Source of the DNA: Bimuria novae-zelandiae CBS 107.79
Lineage: Eukaryota > Ascomycota > Dothideomycetes > Pleosporales > Didymosphaeriaceae
Length of the DNA: 64,000 nucleotides
NCBI GenBank assembly: GCA_010015655.1
Contig: ML976756.1
Location: forward strand, 28,246-92,245
Direction of reading: 5' to 3'
The notes beneath the pieces were generated by a model. The model was given only the letters and a program-made list of their open reading frames with translations. It did no database searches and was not told where the DNA came from. Positions within the stretch are counted from its first letter, which is position 1. Every line of letters starts with the position of its first letter. The position numbers were made by a program, and so were the translations under genes. This document shows, one piece after another, positions 44,097 to 55,761 of the stretch.

Positions 44097-44801
44097 TCAC
44101 GATTTGTATGCTAAGCTCTTGGGTATTGCAGTCATGCGTGCCTCGACGTCTTTCCGAGAATCGTCGTCGAGAATCCATCGTAACTCCAGCTCTCCAAAGT
44201 AATTAGGCTCATCCCCCTTTTTCTGGAAACCGATGCTTTCGAACAGCTTGATGCTGCGCACGTTGTCTTTGTAGATCTTGACGCGCAGCATCTTCAGATA
44301 GCTCCTCATTTTCCCATTCCCGTTGCCGTTGCGGTATTCCTCCATGATGATGGCATGCGAATTCATGATATACCACACAAACGCCACGAGAATGTCGCGT
44401 CCCAAGCCCTTCCCCCGCTCCTTTTTCTCCGCAATCATGATTTCAATCTCGCCCACCAGCGCCTGCAACCCGTCACTCTTTCCCCCGTCCTCTTCGTCAT
44501 CAGCACTCAAGAACATGTTCACGTCGCCGATCATGGCTTGCGGTGCGTCGTCCTTCTCGGCAGTGATATGGTCCGGGACTGATGGTGGGGGCATGCAGAC
44601 GATGAAGGTGAGCTTGTCAGCATCGGTGCGCCAGGAGGTTTGCATGGCGTATTCTTCTTCTAGGGTGAGGGGCTCCGAGGCGGTTGCTTGCTGGAGGGAG
44701 GGGTCTTGCATCCAGGCGTGGTAGGTGGGGACGTGGTGCGGGGAGTAAGGGACGAGGAGGACCCGGGGGGCGAGGAGGGCTATTTTTTCGTTGACTCTCA
44801 T
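44097..44801 (-). CDS. NAT9: GNAT acetyltransferase, NAT9-like
   Basis: A single exon of 234 residues. The GNAT acetyl-CoA loop is Arg-Gly-Lys-Gly-Leu-Gly-Arg (Q/R-x-x-G-x-G/A type) at about residues 130-136. The protein has the NAT9 N-terminus with Val-Leu-Leu-Val-Pro-Tyr-Ser-Pro-His-His-Val-Pro-Thr-Tyr-His-x-Trp-Met and Ala-Ser-Glu-Pro-Leu-Thr-Leu-Glu-Glu-Glu-Tyr. The C-terminal Ser-Ile-Lys-Leu-Phe-Glu-Ser-Ile-Gly-Phe is also conserved. Human and fly NAT9 are linked to alpha-tubulin and microtubule stability; the fungal substrate is unknown. A Gly/Asn run (Gly-Asn-Gly-Asn-Gly) sits in a loop. The stop lies 112 bp from the RPT4 stop (convergent pair). Confidence 0.93.
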   Translation of the reverse strand: MRVNEKIALLAPRVLLVPYSPHHVPTYHAWMQDPSLQQATASEPLTLEEEYAMQTSWRTDADKLTFIVCMPPPSVPDHITAEKDDAPQAMIGDVNMFLSADDEEDGGKSDGLQALVGEIEIMIAEKKERGKGLGRDILVAFVWYIMNSHAIIMEEYRNGNGNGKMRSYLKMLRVKIYKDNVRSIKLFESIGFQKKGDEPNYFGELELRWILDDDSRKDVEARMTAIPKSLAYKS

Positions 44802-44988
44802 GGTGGGACGGGTGCTGGTGCGTGGATTAATTCAAGTGGTAGGGTCTGTAAATTTGTTGTGTGGTTGTTGGGAGTCGCTGCACGTGAGAGCGCGGGCGCG
44901 TAACCATGCACTTTCAGCTTTCGCGATGCGGATGTGGACACAACCTACATACGAACAATTCACACATTTTGACTAGGCGAACACGACG
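44802..44988. promoter_or_regulatory. Divergent promoter of NAT9-like and PPWD1/Cyp15 genes
   Basis: Only 187 bp separate the two start codons when the real first exon of the cyclophilin gene is used. No TATA box is obvious. Confidence 0.55.
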
Positions 44989-47131
44989 ATGGTGTCGCCC
45001 ACGGAAGACGAGAGATCGCGCGATGGAATGTTGTCACCCTCCGCGAATAAAAGATCACGCGAAGAAATGGAAACGGCGGCGGCCAGCGCTGACGCCGGTA
45101 TGCAGCGTCCTACCTTCCCGGTCCCATGATTGACCAGTCGGAGAGACAGAGGGTCAATTCTTGAAGAAAATGGAGCGCCATGGCTAACATTCACGCAGAA
45201 GATTCTTCGTCCGACGACGACTTTAGACCTACGCTCCCGTCTTCAGCGCCCAAGAAGAAGAAGCGCAAGCTGCCGTACGAAAAGCTCTACGTCGCCGCGC
45301 TGCCAACGGCGGCCCGCTATTCCAAGTCGCTGATGCACCGCGAGCAGCTGTGCTTTACCACAATCACGCCCTTTACCGACTTCCTCATCACGAGCTCGAT
45401 TGACGGCGTCGTCAAGTTCTGGAAGAAGGACTTTGGGGGCGTCGAGTTCGTCAAGGAGTTCCGGGCACACAATGGCGAGATCAAATCTGTGAGCGCGAGC
45501 GCGGATGGCCGGAGCTTTGCCTCGTGCGGGTCGGACGGCACCGTCAAGATCTTCGACGTCGTCACGTTCGACCTGCTGGCCGTTTTGAACTGCGACTACG
45601 CGCCTAAAGCTCTCTGCTGGGTGCACGGGAGGGGCGCATCGTTCCCCCTGCTCGCCGTATCTTGCGAGGAGGACTCCTGCATCCGCATCTACGATGGGAG
45701 AGGGGAGAACTCGCAGCCGCTACACGTCCTGAAAAGCATCCACAAGGCGCCCGTTGCGCTCATGGCTTACAACAGCCAGTTCGACTGCGTCGTGTCTGCG
45801 GATCAGGGGGGCATGATCGAGTACTGGCGCCCGAGCGGCTCGTTCGAAAAACCAGATAACGTCTTTGCCATGAAGAGCGCTACCAACCTGTTCGAGTTCA
45901 AGAAGGCGAAATCGGTGCCGTCGTCGCTCACCATCGCGCCCAACGGCAAGCAATTCGCCGCTCTCTCGTTCCCAGACCGCAAGATCCGCATCTTCGACTT
46001 CGCATCCGGGAAACTCCACCGGACATACGACGAATCGATCTCGACGATCCAAGAAATGCACCAAGCCGGCACCGCAGTTTCGCACCTCGAAGACATGGAA
46101 TTCGGGCGCCGCCTCGGCATAGAGCGCGAGCTCGACCAGCCTACCACGCGCTCCCGTCTGAACGTCGTGTTCGACGAAACCGCAAACTTCATCCTCTACG
46201 GCTCCATGTACGGCGTAAAAGTGATCAACACAACTACCAACAAAATCGTAAAGCTCTACGGGCAAGAGGAATCGCTGCGTCCGCTCTGGCTCGCGCTATA
46301 CCAAGGCGCGCCCGAGAAAAAAGGCATTGTAACCGTCGAAATGGCCGCGTCGGCGAACCCGCTGCTCGCCGAGGCAGAAGCCCGCGACGCCATGCTGACC
46401 TGCACCGGCTTCGGTAAAGTCCGCTTCTACATGTTTACCAACGACGGCTCGGCGTCAAAATCCTCGCGCGACATACTCAACGAAAAACCTCGCAATCTCA
46501 CTCACTCTAAAACCACCACATCCACCCCCGCGGCAACAGGCACATCCGCCGTTATCCACACAACCTACGGCGACATAACGGTGCGCCTTTTCCCAGACTC
46601 CGCGCCCAAGAGCGTCGAGAACTTCGTCACCCACGCGAAAAATGGGTATTACAATAACATTATTTTCCATAGGGTGATTCGCAAGTTTATGATTCAGACG
46701 GGGGACCCGCTGGGTGATGGGACAGGCGGGGAGAGTATTTGGGGGAGGGAGTTTGAAGATGAGTTTTCGGGCTTGAGGCATGATAAGCCGTATACGCTGA
46801 GCATGGCGAATGCGGGGCCGAATACGAATGGGTCGCAGTTTTTTATTACCACGGAGAAGACGGTATGTGCATCCCTTTCCTTTTCCTATTTCCTTTCATC
46901 TGTCCTAGGGGTGGTGGGTGGGTGGGTGGGCGAGCGGGCGGGTTGGATTAAGGGGTGATGACTGAGGATTATGCATGCTAACTCCCTACACAGCCCTGGC
47001 TCGATGGCAAACACACTATTTTCGGCCGCGCGGTGCAGGGCCTGGACGTGGTGCACAAGATTGAGAATGCGAAGACGTACAAGGAGAAGCCCGAGGAGGA
47101 TATCAAGATCATTAGTATATCTGTGTCGTGA
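44989..47131 (+). CDS. WD40-repeat peptidyl-prolyl cis-trans isomerase (PPWD1/Cyp15)
   Basis: Exons 44989-45097, 45199-46862 and 46994-47131; 636 residues. It is a spliceosome-associated cyclophilin with an N-terminal WD40 propeller (about 90-400) and a C-terminal cyclophilin domain (about 480-636). Active-site and core motifs are Phe-His-Arg-Val-Ile, Gln-Thr-Gly-Asp-Pro, Gly-Ser-Gln-Phe-Phe-Ile and [10 protein letters not shown], the last two on either side of a 131-bp intron. Start choice: the longest frame begins at an ATG at 45180, but that ATG lies at GCTAAC, a branch point, 19 bp before a CAG acceptor. Splicing GTATGC at 45098 to 45199 joins Met-Val-Ser-Pro-Thr-Glu... to Glu-Asp-Ser-Ser-Ser-Asp-Asp in frame, giving the usual acidic/basic N-terminus (Lys-Lys-Lys-Lys-Arg-Lys). 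Confidence 0.93.
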
Positions 47132-48073
47132 GGGCTCAGATACCCAAAGTTACCCTGCTACATACCCTGTGGCCACGTGGTCTTCACTACAGATACGGAT
47201 ACTGCATCGTTGCAGTGGGGGTGAAGTTGGGCGCAGGAAGCTCCAAGGGAAGCTGAGTAAGGATGACGGAGTACATGTAGAGGCTTAGGACGTTGGGCTG
47301 GACGTACACCCTTGAGAGGTGTACCTAGCAAAGGAGGGGCACAGCACGAGCACGGGGCGAAAATGCTTCGGAAAGAAAATGCATAATCAACAGGCCATGT
47401 ACAATTCAAGTCAAGAATGCCCGCCGCATTCAATGATACTGTATAATGCGCGCCTGTTATGTAAACCTTGGAAGTCCACCGGCAACGTGAAATGACCGCA
47501 CGAGCCTCTCTCCTGAAATTGTGCGTGCCCAAACCCCCATGATATGTCCGTCCAGCTCGCGCTCGCGCACGGCCCAGACCCAAACGAAACGAATATTTAC
47601 ATGAGACCCAAAGGAATATCGAAAAGTTCATTACAGTAGCGCCAAAGGGATATCAATCAATGGTCTAAATGTGCGAGAAGCGCAAGGAAATCGTATAGTC
47701 GGGAAAGTGTTTTTATAAGCTGTCGTTCGTTTCGAAAAAGATGGGTATCTTGTTGATTCGAATGCAAGTGATGAGAGCCTGAGGCTGGGGTGATTGCCGA
47801 GGCGCTGATCAAATGTTTCGGTCGGGTGTGTGTTTTTCGAAACAGAAGGGCGATGAGATGAGGTCCGTCACTCACGCGGAATGCAAGTGGTAGCATACAG
47901 ACGGTGGACCAGAAGAGTGTGAGATGTATATACGCGGACGCCACGGAGCGCCACTATGGATGTTGGAGCAGCTGGGACAAGAACAGATTCGACTGTGGAC
48001 GGCCCTTTGGAGAATCAGTGGCTGTTTGTGGTGCTCTCTCAGGGGGTGCGGCGGACCTGGGAAGCTTCCTTCT
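47132..48073. other. Intergenic between convergent genes
   Basis: Holds the 3' flanks of the cyclophilin gene and of the small tail-anchored protein gene. Frames at 47158-47631 and 47872-48567 (minus) are not supported by any family features. No RNA gene is seen. Confidence 0.5.
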
Positions 48074-48598
48074 TCACTGGATGGGACCGTGCTCGCCGGG
48101 CTTCTTCCACACGCCTCCACCCACGGCTTTGGAGATGCCCACACCGGTGCCGGCCGCGGCAGCGACAAAGAATAGAGCAATGATGATCTTAGCCCACAGT
48201 CTCTGCTTGCTGCTGAGGTTGCGGAAGAAGCTGCAGCCCTTGGCCCGCTTTTTGCGCTTCTTCTCCTCCAGGATGGCCTGGCGCGACGGCCACATGGTGC
48301 ACTCCTTGACACGGCCGTCAACCGATGTCTTGGCCTGCTGTGTCGTGGCGGCGGACAGCGGGACGCCGGCCTCGAGGTCGCGGTCCTGAATGGTGACGTC
48401 GAGATGCGTCTTGCTCTGGGGAGGGCCGTCCATGGAGCGGCGAGCGTCAGGATGACGGTAGAAGGCGGAGAAAGGATTTGAGGCCGCGTCCTTTTCGTCG
48501 GCCGTCGTCGACTGTTGGGACTCGTGGGAGGGCGGGGAGCGGAGCGTTTGGTCGACCGTAGCCCCAAACGTTACGGGCTCGTGTGTGTTTGCTACCAT
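48074..48598 (-). CDS. Small single-pass (tail-anchored type) membrane protein, conserved in filamentous fungi
   Basis: A single exon of 174 residues. The N-terminal ~100 residues are polar and disordered. A Cys-Thr-Met-Trp-Pro-Ser motif is followed by a strongly basic segment (Lys-Lys-Arg-Lys-Lys-Arg) and a Cys. Then comes one transmembrane helix (about 138-158, Ala-Lys-Ile-Ile-Ile-Ala-Leu-Phe-Phe-Val-Ala-Ala-Ala-Ala-Gly) and a short Gly-rich tail with Gly-Val-Trp-Lys. The layout, basic patch then helix near the C-terminus, indicates N-in topology or a tail anchor. I recall similar unnamed proteins in Dothideomycetes but no function is known to me. Confidence 0.75.
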   Translation of the reverse strand: MVANTHEPVTFGATVDQTLRSPPSHESQQSTTADEKDAASNPFSAFYRHPDARRSMDGPPQSKTHLDVTIQDRDLEAGVPLSAATTQQAKTSVDGRVKECTMWPSRQAILEEKKRKKRAKGCSFFRNLSSKQRLWAKIIIALFFVAAAAGTGVGISKAVGGGVWKKPGEHGPIQ

Positions 48599-49885
48599 TG
48601 CTACTTGTGCGACGTGTGTGCCTCGTCTGTGCTGAGCTGTGCTGTACTGTGCTACTCTGCGTTGGCAAAGGGAGCGTGGTCAATTGCAGACGAGAGTCTC
48701 CTAGTGACTGGCGTGAGGGGACGCGGACGGGTTGTATGGCGTGACGTCCTCGTGCAAAGGGGCAGTTGACAGAGCAATGGGCAGGCGAAATGCGACGATG
48801 CTCAGCAGTGGGAAGGTGCCGTGCTGTATGGCGTGACGTTCTCGTGTGAAGAGGCAACTGTCAGATGCAAATCGAGACTGCGTGTTGTGTGGGGTGGCGT
48901 CCGCGTGTGAAGAGGCAGGCGCGTTCGAGAAAGTCGGCAGGTGCAATGCGAGGAAGTTCAACAACAGAAGCCCTTCATACGTCTGGGAATGAATGGCTCG
49001 AGCCGTTCGTCCAGCAATCAGCTCCGAATGCAGCGTGGGGGAGAAAAGAAGCAGCTGGCGGAGCTTCAGCAGACAGTGCAGGTGGTGGGAAGGGGTCAAA
49101 CAGATACGAGTACGAGTGCATATACGCTAATCCCCCAACAACCCAGAGCTAGGGGAGATCTATCGTCCCATCGCAATCTAGCGCCCGCTTGCCAAAAGTC
49201 TCGCGGCTCTATTTCGTCGCCTCTTGATTTGACGCGGGAGAATCGCGCGTGTTTCGACTGCTTCGCGCGAACACTCTCGCCCTGCGGAAACAAGCAGCGC
49301 CGTCACCTATCCTCGCCTCTCGCCTTGCTCCCTTCACGTTTGCAGTTTTGCTCATGATGCCGCAGAGTCACCATCTGCCCTCCCACTCCGCTCACAGCCA
49401 AGCCATACTCGGGCCTGAGCTTGTTGCGTGCAAGGACAAGCCAACAGATTTCAATTGTCTACCAGGGCAGGTGGCGATGAGCCGTCTGGAGTCTGGACCG
49501 TAACAGCGAAGGCTAGCTGCCATTGGAAAGGCGTCCTGCATCCAAGACCTTGGATTCATCGCGTCAGCCGCCTCGCCCGTCTCGCGTGCACGTGCTCTGA
49601 ACCCTCACAGAACACACCTGCGCCATTGGATTCTGAAGCGGGTAACATGCCTTTGTAGGGTACGCGCGCATACGCGCATCCGGCAAGTATCAAGCTCACA
49701 TCTGTAATTCTCATAGTCAATTGGTGCTTTTTCGGTTCCTCGGTCCGCCTATCGGGCCGGGCGACGCACTCAGGCACTGCGCCCCTATCGAAAACAAACG
49801 CCATGATGCAACACAAGCCAGGGACGCTCGCTACCATGCATCTTGTACAAGAAATTCCACCTTTCGATAGCCCTATCGTTCAAAC
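48599..49885. other. Promoter of the small membrane protein gene and 3' flank of the ABC transporter gene
   Basis: No gene is supported over 1.3 kb. Degenerate tandem repeats lie at 48731-48950. Short Ser/Arg-rich frames on both strands look random. Confidence 0.45.
48731..48950. repeat. Three degenerate tandem copies of a 60-90 bp unit
   Basis: Units start near 48731, 48823 and 48884 with GTTGTATGGCGTGACGTCC, GCTGTATGGCGTGACGTTC and GTTGTGTGGGGTGGCGTCC. Each continues CTCGTG(T/C)(G/A)AA(G/A)(A/G)GGCA-like. The unit length differs (92, 61 bp). This is a promoter minisatellite; the core GTGACGT looks like a CRE/ATF half site. Confidence 0.6.
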
Positions 49886-52800
49886 TCAAGCTGTGAAGAA
49901 GTCCTCCCTCCGAATCCCGCTCCGGTCACACATGCCTCTAAAAATGCCACCCTGGTCGTACAAGGCGAGCGGCTTGTCCAACTCCGCAATGGTGCCTTGG
50001 TCCATGACGCAGATGCGGTCGTAACCGATGATGGTCTTGAGACGATGCGCAATGCACAACAGCGTCTTGCCTCTGAACCCGTCGACAATGGTCTTTTGGA
50101 TCTTCTGGTCGGTTTCGAAATCGACCGAGGAGGTGGCCTCGTCGCAGACGATGATTTGCGAGCCGCGGACGAGCGCCCGAGCGAGCGCCATGAGCTGCCG
50201 CTGCCCAAGCGAGAAGTTGAGCCCTTCTTCTTCGACGATCGAGTCGAGGTGGATACGTCCCGATTTGTCGTTCATGGATGCATCGTCGGAGACTAGATCG
50301 GCCTGGCGGAGCGCGCCCCATAGTTCGAGGTCGCTGTGTTCGTTGAAGGGGTCCAGGTTGGAGCGAATGGTACCCTTGAAGAGGGTTGGGTCCTGCGGAA
50401 TGATGGCGAGCTTCGAACGTAGGTCATGCAAACCTAGATGAATCACCGTCAGTATAAGTGGAAGACGTACGCATCTCGGTAAAGATTAAAGCATTGCCCC
50501 CTTGTTACCCAGGATGGGTCATGCAAGAATCGGATGTAAAACTGATCAGGGAGGACACATACCAATTGTACTGATGTCGACGCCGTCAATAGTAATAGAT
50601 CCTCCAGACAGCTCAACAAGCCGGAACAGCGTGCTCATGATACTGGACTTGCCAGCTCCGGTACGTCCGACGACGCCGATGCGCTCACCGGCTGCGACAT
50701 GCATGTCCAGGCCCTTCAGCACTAGGGGCAGCCCGTCCCTATAGCGCATTTCGACTTTGTTGAAGATGATCTCTCCGTGCTCCGGCCACGTCTTCCTAAC
50801 CTCGCCCATTCTGAGAGGAGCCTCTTCTTCCAGCATGGTGCCATAGTGATGAATCCGCTCCGTCGCATTCATATTGTTCTCGACTTCCGCCAGCTGCCGC
50901 ACCGTGAACTGAATCATCTGTACAATGGTGAGGATGTACGAAAGCACCAGACCCGCAATGCTAGGATTGACAGAGAACCTGGACGTCACGACCAAGATGC
51001 CCGTGGTGAAGACGAGCAGGATGCCAATAACATCAAGGCGGACGCTGAGCCATCGCTGATTCGCGAAGGTGAGGTAGTACGCACTGTTCATGTCATCGAT
51101 AGCGTCACGGACAGAGCGTGAGAACTGGTGCTGGAGCCCGTATGCGCGGATGGTTGATGTGCCCATGACGGCCTCGCTGAACCGGGCAAACACGGTGCTG
51201 CGGAGGACAGACTCGTGCCTCTTGACTTCGCGAGCGGACGCTCGGTAGTAGGCAGCGGAGAAGAGGAAGATTAGGAGGAGCGGCCCTAGCGCGATGGCGT
51301 AGTAGTAGTAGTAGGTGATGATGAGGATGAACACGGAAATAATCATGGCCACTGCTTAGCTGTGAGTATATTGCCTTAGAATAGATCTGACGAGGGCTGA
51401 CTTACGCGTAATGAAGTACATGCGAATCGCATCGGTGAGGGTATTGTCCATGACATCGATGTCCTTGGAAAAGCGATTCGTGATGCGTCCCAGCGGTGTG
51501 GTGTCGAAAAAGCTCATTGGGGCGCGGAGCACTCTGTGGATGGCACGATGGAGCATGACTTTGCCTGCCTCCGTGCCGAAAACAGAGACAGCAATCGAGA
51601 ATGCGAACATGAATAAAGCTTGCGAGACGCCAAGTGCAGCATATGTGCCAATCTAGAAATGTCAGCAAAAGAACTGCAAACAACAGTGGGTACCAAGTCG
51701 GAGTTAACCCTCTGTCTACATCGACACATGATGTACAATACGTCGGCTGGAAACTCAAAAATCGACGTTCAGAACAGCGCCAGATGCTTGTAGCTTTGCT
51801 TCGGTAGTGCGCATCCTGCGATGATATACAGGTCGACTGCAAGCTGGAAGCGAAGGAAGCCTGGGTTATGACGTCGCCCACCACAATGCACAAAACACTT
51901 ACATATGCTCCCTCGCTGTACCCGAACTTATTAGAGGTCCACCAGGATAACCACAAGCTCGTTGCGATATTGGCGCCTTGCGAAAGAACGAGGAGTCCCA
52001 CGACCACTGGCCCAACCCACAAACCACCTCCTGCCCGGAGGTACGCGATCCAGACATCCCAGTCCACGCTCTTCGTAGCTCGATCCTCCTCCTGCATAAG
52101 CGCTGCAGCAGGCTTCCTCTTCTTCTTTTTCTTCGCCATCTTCTTCTCATCTTCGATCTCGTCCTGAACAGTATGCTCCTGCTCTTCTTTTGCTTCTTCC
52201 GTAGCCGTCATGGTCATCAGCTGTTGGAACTCCTTGTTGTTCGCCATTAGGTTGGTATAAGTATCCACGGCCTGGATCCGACCTTCCTCGACCCATACGA
52301 TTCGGTCGCATCGATCGAGTACATGGAGCTGATGGGTAGCCAAAATACGGCATTTGTCTTGCAAAAGTCCGCAGATTGCATTGTCCATGATGTGCCGTCC
52401 GACATGAGCGTCCTAAGGAGGTTGTCAGTGTGTATCCTTATGTGAGCCGGGCGGAGAAAGATAATGGACCACATACAACGGCAGACAACGGATCGTCCAT
52501 CAACACAATGTCCGCATCAAAGTAGATGGCGCGTGCAATGTTCATCCGCTGCTTCTGGCCACCAGAAACAGTGATACCTCGCTCTCCAATCTCAGTTTTG
52601 TCGTGATTGGGAAGCATATCGAGATCTGGCCTCAAGGCGCACGCATCGACAACCTTGTTGTACCAATCCTCTTTGAACTCCTTGCCAAAGATGATGTTTT
52701 CCCGAACTGTTGCGTTCTGAATCCAAGCATACTGTGGGCAAAAGGCGCGAGATGCGCCAATCATAACTTCGCCCTTGGTTCGTCGCATGTCGCCTGCTAG

Positions 52801-55080
52801 AGCCGCCAGGAAAGAACTCTTTCCAGATCCGACTCCTCCTATCACAGCGATGAGCTCCTTCCGCCCAATGGAGAGGCTGAGATCTCTCAGTTTGAACGGC
52901 TCCTCCTCCGCCTCCTCGGTCTTTTCGGCCTTAGCAGCAAGTCAGTCCAGAACCCGGTGGGAAATAGAATAAGATGTATACAATGCCGTGGTCAAGTTTT
53001 GTGCACCGTCTTGCACCCCGAGGTGAGCGATCCCAGTCCTTGAAACTTGACACAGCACTATACCCAGCTTTGACTTACAGATGCGCCGTCACTTGCTACG
53101 GATTGAACGCTCTTCCGTTGATCCTTCTTCTCTTTCTTCCTTTTCTTCTCCGGTGGGCCCTTCTTCACAGGAGGACCATCCTCATCCTCGCGGGTAGGAT
53201 GACGCTCCCAAGTGAAGTCTGCATCTTTTACCACGACAGCCTCCTTGGCTTCATAGTTCCACTCCGTATCGTCTTCGGCTTCTTCTGCTAACAAAAACTC
53301 TTGGATGCGCTGGACCGACGCATTGGCGTCGATGACTTGTCCGATGACGAGCGGGAGGAAGTTGAGCGGTATGCGGAGTGAGTTGAACAATGCGAGCGAC
53401 GAGAAAATCGGGCCAGGGTTGAGGCCATGGTCCGTTAGCGAGTAGGTGATGAACGCCAGCATGGAAGCGAACACCGGCATCGACATGCCGACGGCCATGA
53501 TTCCGTTTCGAATGGCAAGAAGTACCTGAGGAGTTAGTATGCTTCGTTCATAAGGCCTGAAAAAATGTTCGAAGCACACTGTGCACCTAGAATAGGCACA
53601 ACGAAGCTGGCAACGCTGCAAAGCTTCATTTGATGGGTGCGAAACATACCTGGATCCCCTTGATTTCCCGACTTCTGATCTCACTCACTCGCTCGAGGAA
53701 GCTAGTCTCCCATCCGAAATATTTGACGAACCGAACCGCCTGAAGTATTTCCTGGGTCAGACTGACACGCTGGTCCGTGATCTTGTTTATAGCCATTCTT
53801 CGGCGGAAGAGAGATTGGACGGCACGTCCAAGCAAAGGCATGACCACAAACAGAAGACCGATTCCTGGGAGAGCACTGTATGTGAGGTTGACGAGCAGCA
53901 AGGCGATCGTTACCAGGATAGCAATAGGAGAGCACCAGATCATATGGAAAAAGCCGCTGGCTTGATCGACCCGATAAGTGTCCGTTGACATCAAATTGAT
54001 GATCCTCCCGTTGCCCCAACCTTGACCGTCGCCGGAAACACCTTGTTGGCCTTGCGCGGTTTCCTTTTGTTTCTTTTTCAGAAGCTTTTTGTACCACTTC
54101 TTCTCCGCTTCGCTGCCTGCTTTGATGTTAGGTGGGGGTTTTTCCAGGATCGCTTTGCCACCCGCTTTCGCACGTCCTGAAAGTTTCATGGCTTTGTCGA
54201 AGATAACGGTTATGAGCACAGCTCTCGCCTCACCACCAATCATCATACCTCGGTACATGAAATGGTTCGCGAAGATGCTCTGGAAAAACTGCATTGCCGT
54301 GATGCCGATGACTAGGCCAATGCCTTCACCAATAGGAGGCGCGGGTCCCCCGATGTGTTGGGCTACGTATGCCCTGGATGCAAAGTTGATCAAGTATCGT
54401 AGAACGAATGGCGCAACTGATTGGATGATGCTTGAAAGAAGCTGGCATGTGCCGCCGATGATGAATTCCCACTTGAAGGTGTCGAACATGGCGCCCAAGA
54501 GCACTTTTTCACTTCTTCCATCTCTTCTTCGTTTGAACGAAGCTTGCAGCCTCTCCACCATTACATCCGCGCTTCGATCCGGGTTTACGGTCCAGAGGTC
54601 ATTCCTTTCGAGAGGTCGCTTGTAACCTACAACCATTAAAGGCGCCTGGAGGTGGGATCGTGTTAGCTGACAGACGCGTTAACACGGGAAGATGCGTACC
54701 ATCCACTGGAAAGTAAGTCGACTGAGTAACCCGGCAGAATACTCTCTCGACGGGAGTCGCGTCTCTGGTATTGGCGGTTTCGCACCCCATTTCAGTGGGT
54801 TCAGCCTCTTGTACCATTTCTTCTTGCCGTTCACTGAACTCTTAGTGTCCGAAACTTCGCTGCTCCATTCAGAAACGCCGCTTTGGGTGCTCTGCAATCT
54901 CGAGAGTGGTCCTCGTGTACTGTGCTTCTCGGCATTTGCCTCCAGGTCCTGTTCGACTTCGGCTGTCTCTTTTGGCTCACTGACAATGGACTCGTATTGC
55001 TTAGGATTCTCTGTTGCTGCCTCGTGGTCCTGCAAACGCCAGTCTATCTCTTTCTCGTTGAAAGACGAGGATCTGGACAT
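49886..55080 (-). CDS. ABCC-type (Yor1/MRP-like) multidrug ABC transporter
   Basis: Eight exons: 54700-55080, 53650-54645, 53079-53525, 52477-52929, 51903-52412, 51406-51652, 50563-51351 and 49886-50433; 1456 residues, typical for Yor1-like pumps. Two transmembrane domains alternate with two nucleotide-binding domains, without the extra N-terminal TMD0 of long MRPs. NBD1: Walker A Gly-Gly-Val-Gly-Ser-Gly-Lys-Ser-Ser, signature Val-Ser-Gly-Gly-Gln, Walker B ending Met-Asp-Asp-Pro (Asp in place of catalytic Glu, normal for ABCC NBD1). NBD2: Gly-Arg-Thr-Gly-Ala-Gly-Lys-Ser-Ser, Phe-Ser-Leu-Gly-Gln, Cys-Asp-Glu-Ala-Thr-Ser. Lys-rich linkers (Lys-Lys-Lys-Lys-Lys-Arg-Lys) are present. It probably exports organic anions and drugs at the plasma membrane. 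Introns are 54, 124, 149, 64, 250, 54 and 129 bp; the 250-bp one (51653-51902) is the longest in the window. A transposon sits 600 bp upstream. Confidence 0.93.
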
Positions 55081-55680
55081 AACGGCCCCTCAAACCCGGC
55101 TTGCGCAAAAGCAAAAGCGAAAGGCAAACGACAGACGTAGAGAAGCTATTCCTTGGTAGTAGGGTTCACAGTAGTAGGTGGGTATCATCAAGAATGGAGA
55201 AATATGCAGGTTGGAAAGCGCGCCATGGGCGAAGAAAGATTCGGCACTGACCATATTATACAACCAGGTAAGCGGAATTCTTCGCATCCTTGCAGGCTGC
55301 AAATAATGAGGTCAAGGGACGAGCAACGGCCCCAGACCGGAATTAAAACTGACCAACCAGCGACGTTCTGGTCCGGCCAAGTAAGCCGCATCAATTGCGT
55401 TCCAGGAAGTCGGGGTGTGTTCCGCCCCGATTTCCGACCTCCCTTTTGCCGCTGTCTCACGAAGAGCCCACAAACAAAGCCTGGCCAACGGTGCCGCATG
55501 TGTCAAATCCGCCGTCGCATGTTTTGGCAATAATGGAACCGCAGGCGTCTCGGCAGAATTTCGCTAGCGCGGAAGGGTCTCAATCCCGTCCCGAACCCGG
55601 ACCCGCTAAACATAATCACGCATCTGATGCCTCGTCGCTGCTTGAGATCATGTGTGCAACCAGCATGAGCGTGGCCGGTA
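55081..55680. other. Promoter region of the ABC transporter gene
   Basis: Ordinary composition with no gene. Its far end is cut by the mariner insertion at 55681, so upstream control elements may have been displaced by 4.3 kb. Confidence 0.5.
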
Positions 55681-55761
55681 CTGTGGTATCCGGCAAAAAT
55701 ATTGTTAGTGCCGCGCTAAGCAGGGGTCACAACGCTAACTAGATAGAGATGATAAAAAACA
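55681..55761 (+). repeat. Left 81-bp TIR of the mariner element
   Basis: By eye every base matches the reverse complement of 59873-59953, although the transposase between them is RIP-mutated. Confidence 0.9.

Noticed and set aside
45180..45198. ATG at 45180 as start of the cyclophilin gene, and an overlapping five-codon uORF at 45170
   Set aside because: Both lie within an intron by my model (branch point CTAAC and acceptor CAG).
28373..55080. Secondary-metabolite gene cluster
   Set aside because: A transporter, a reductase and a kinase are present but with no synthase, cyclase or P450; the genes are mostly unrelated housekeeping functions.
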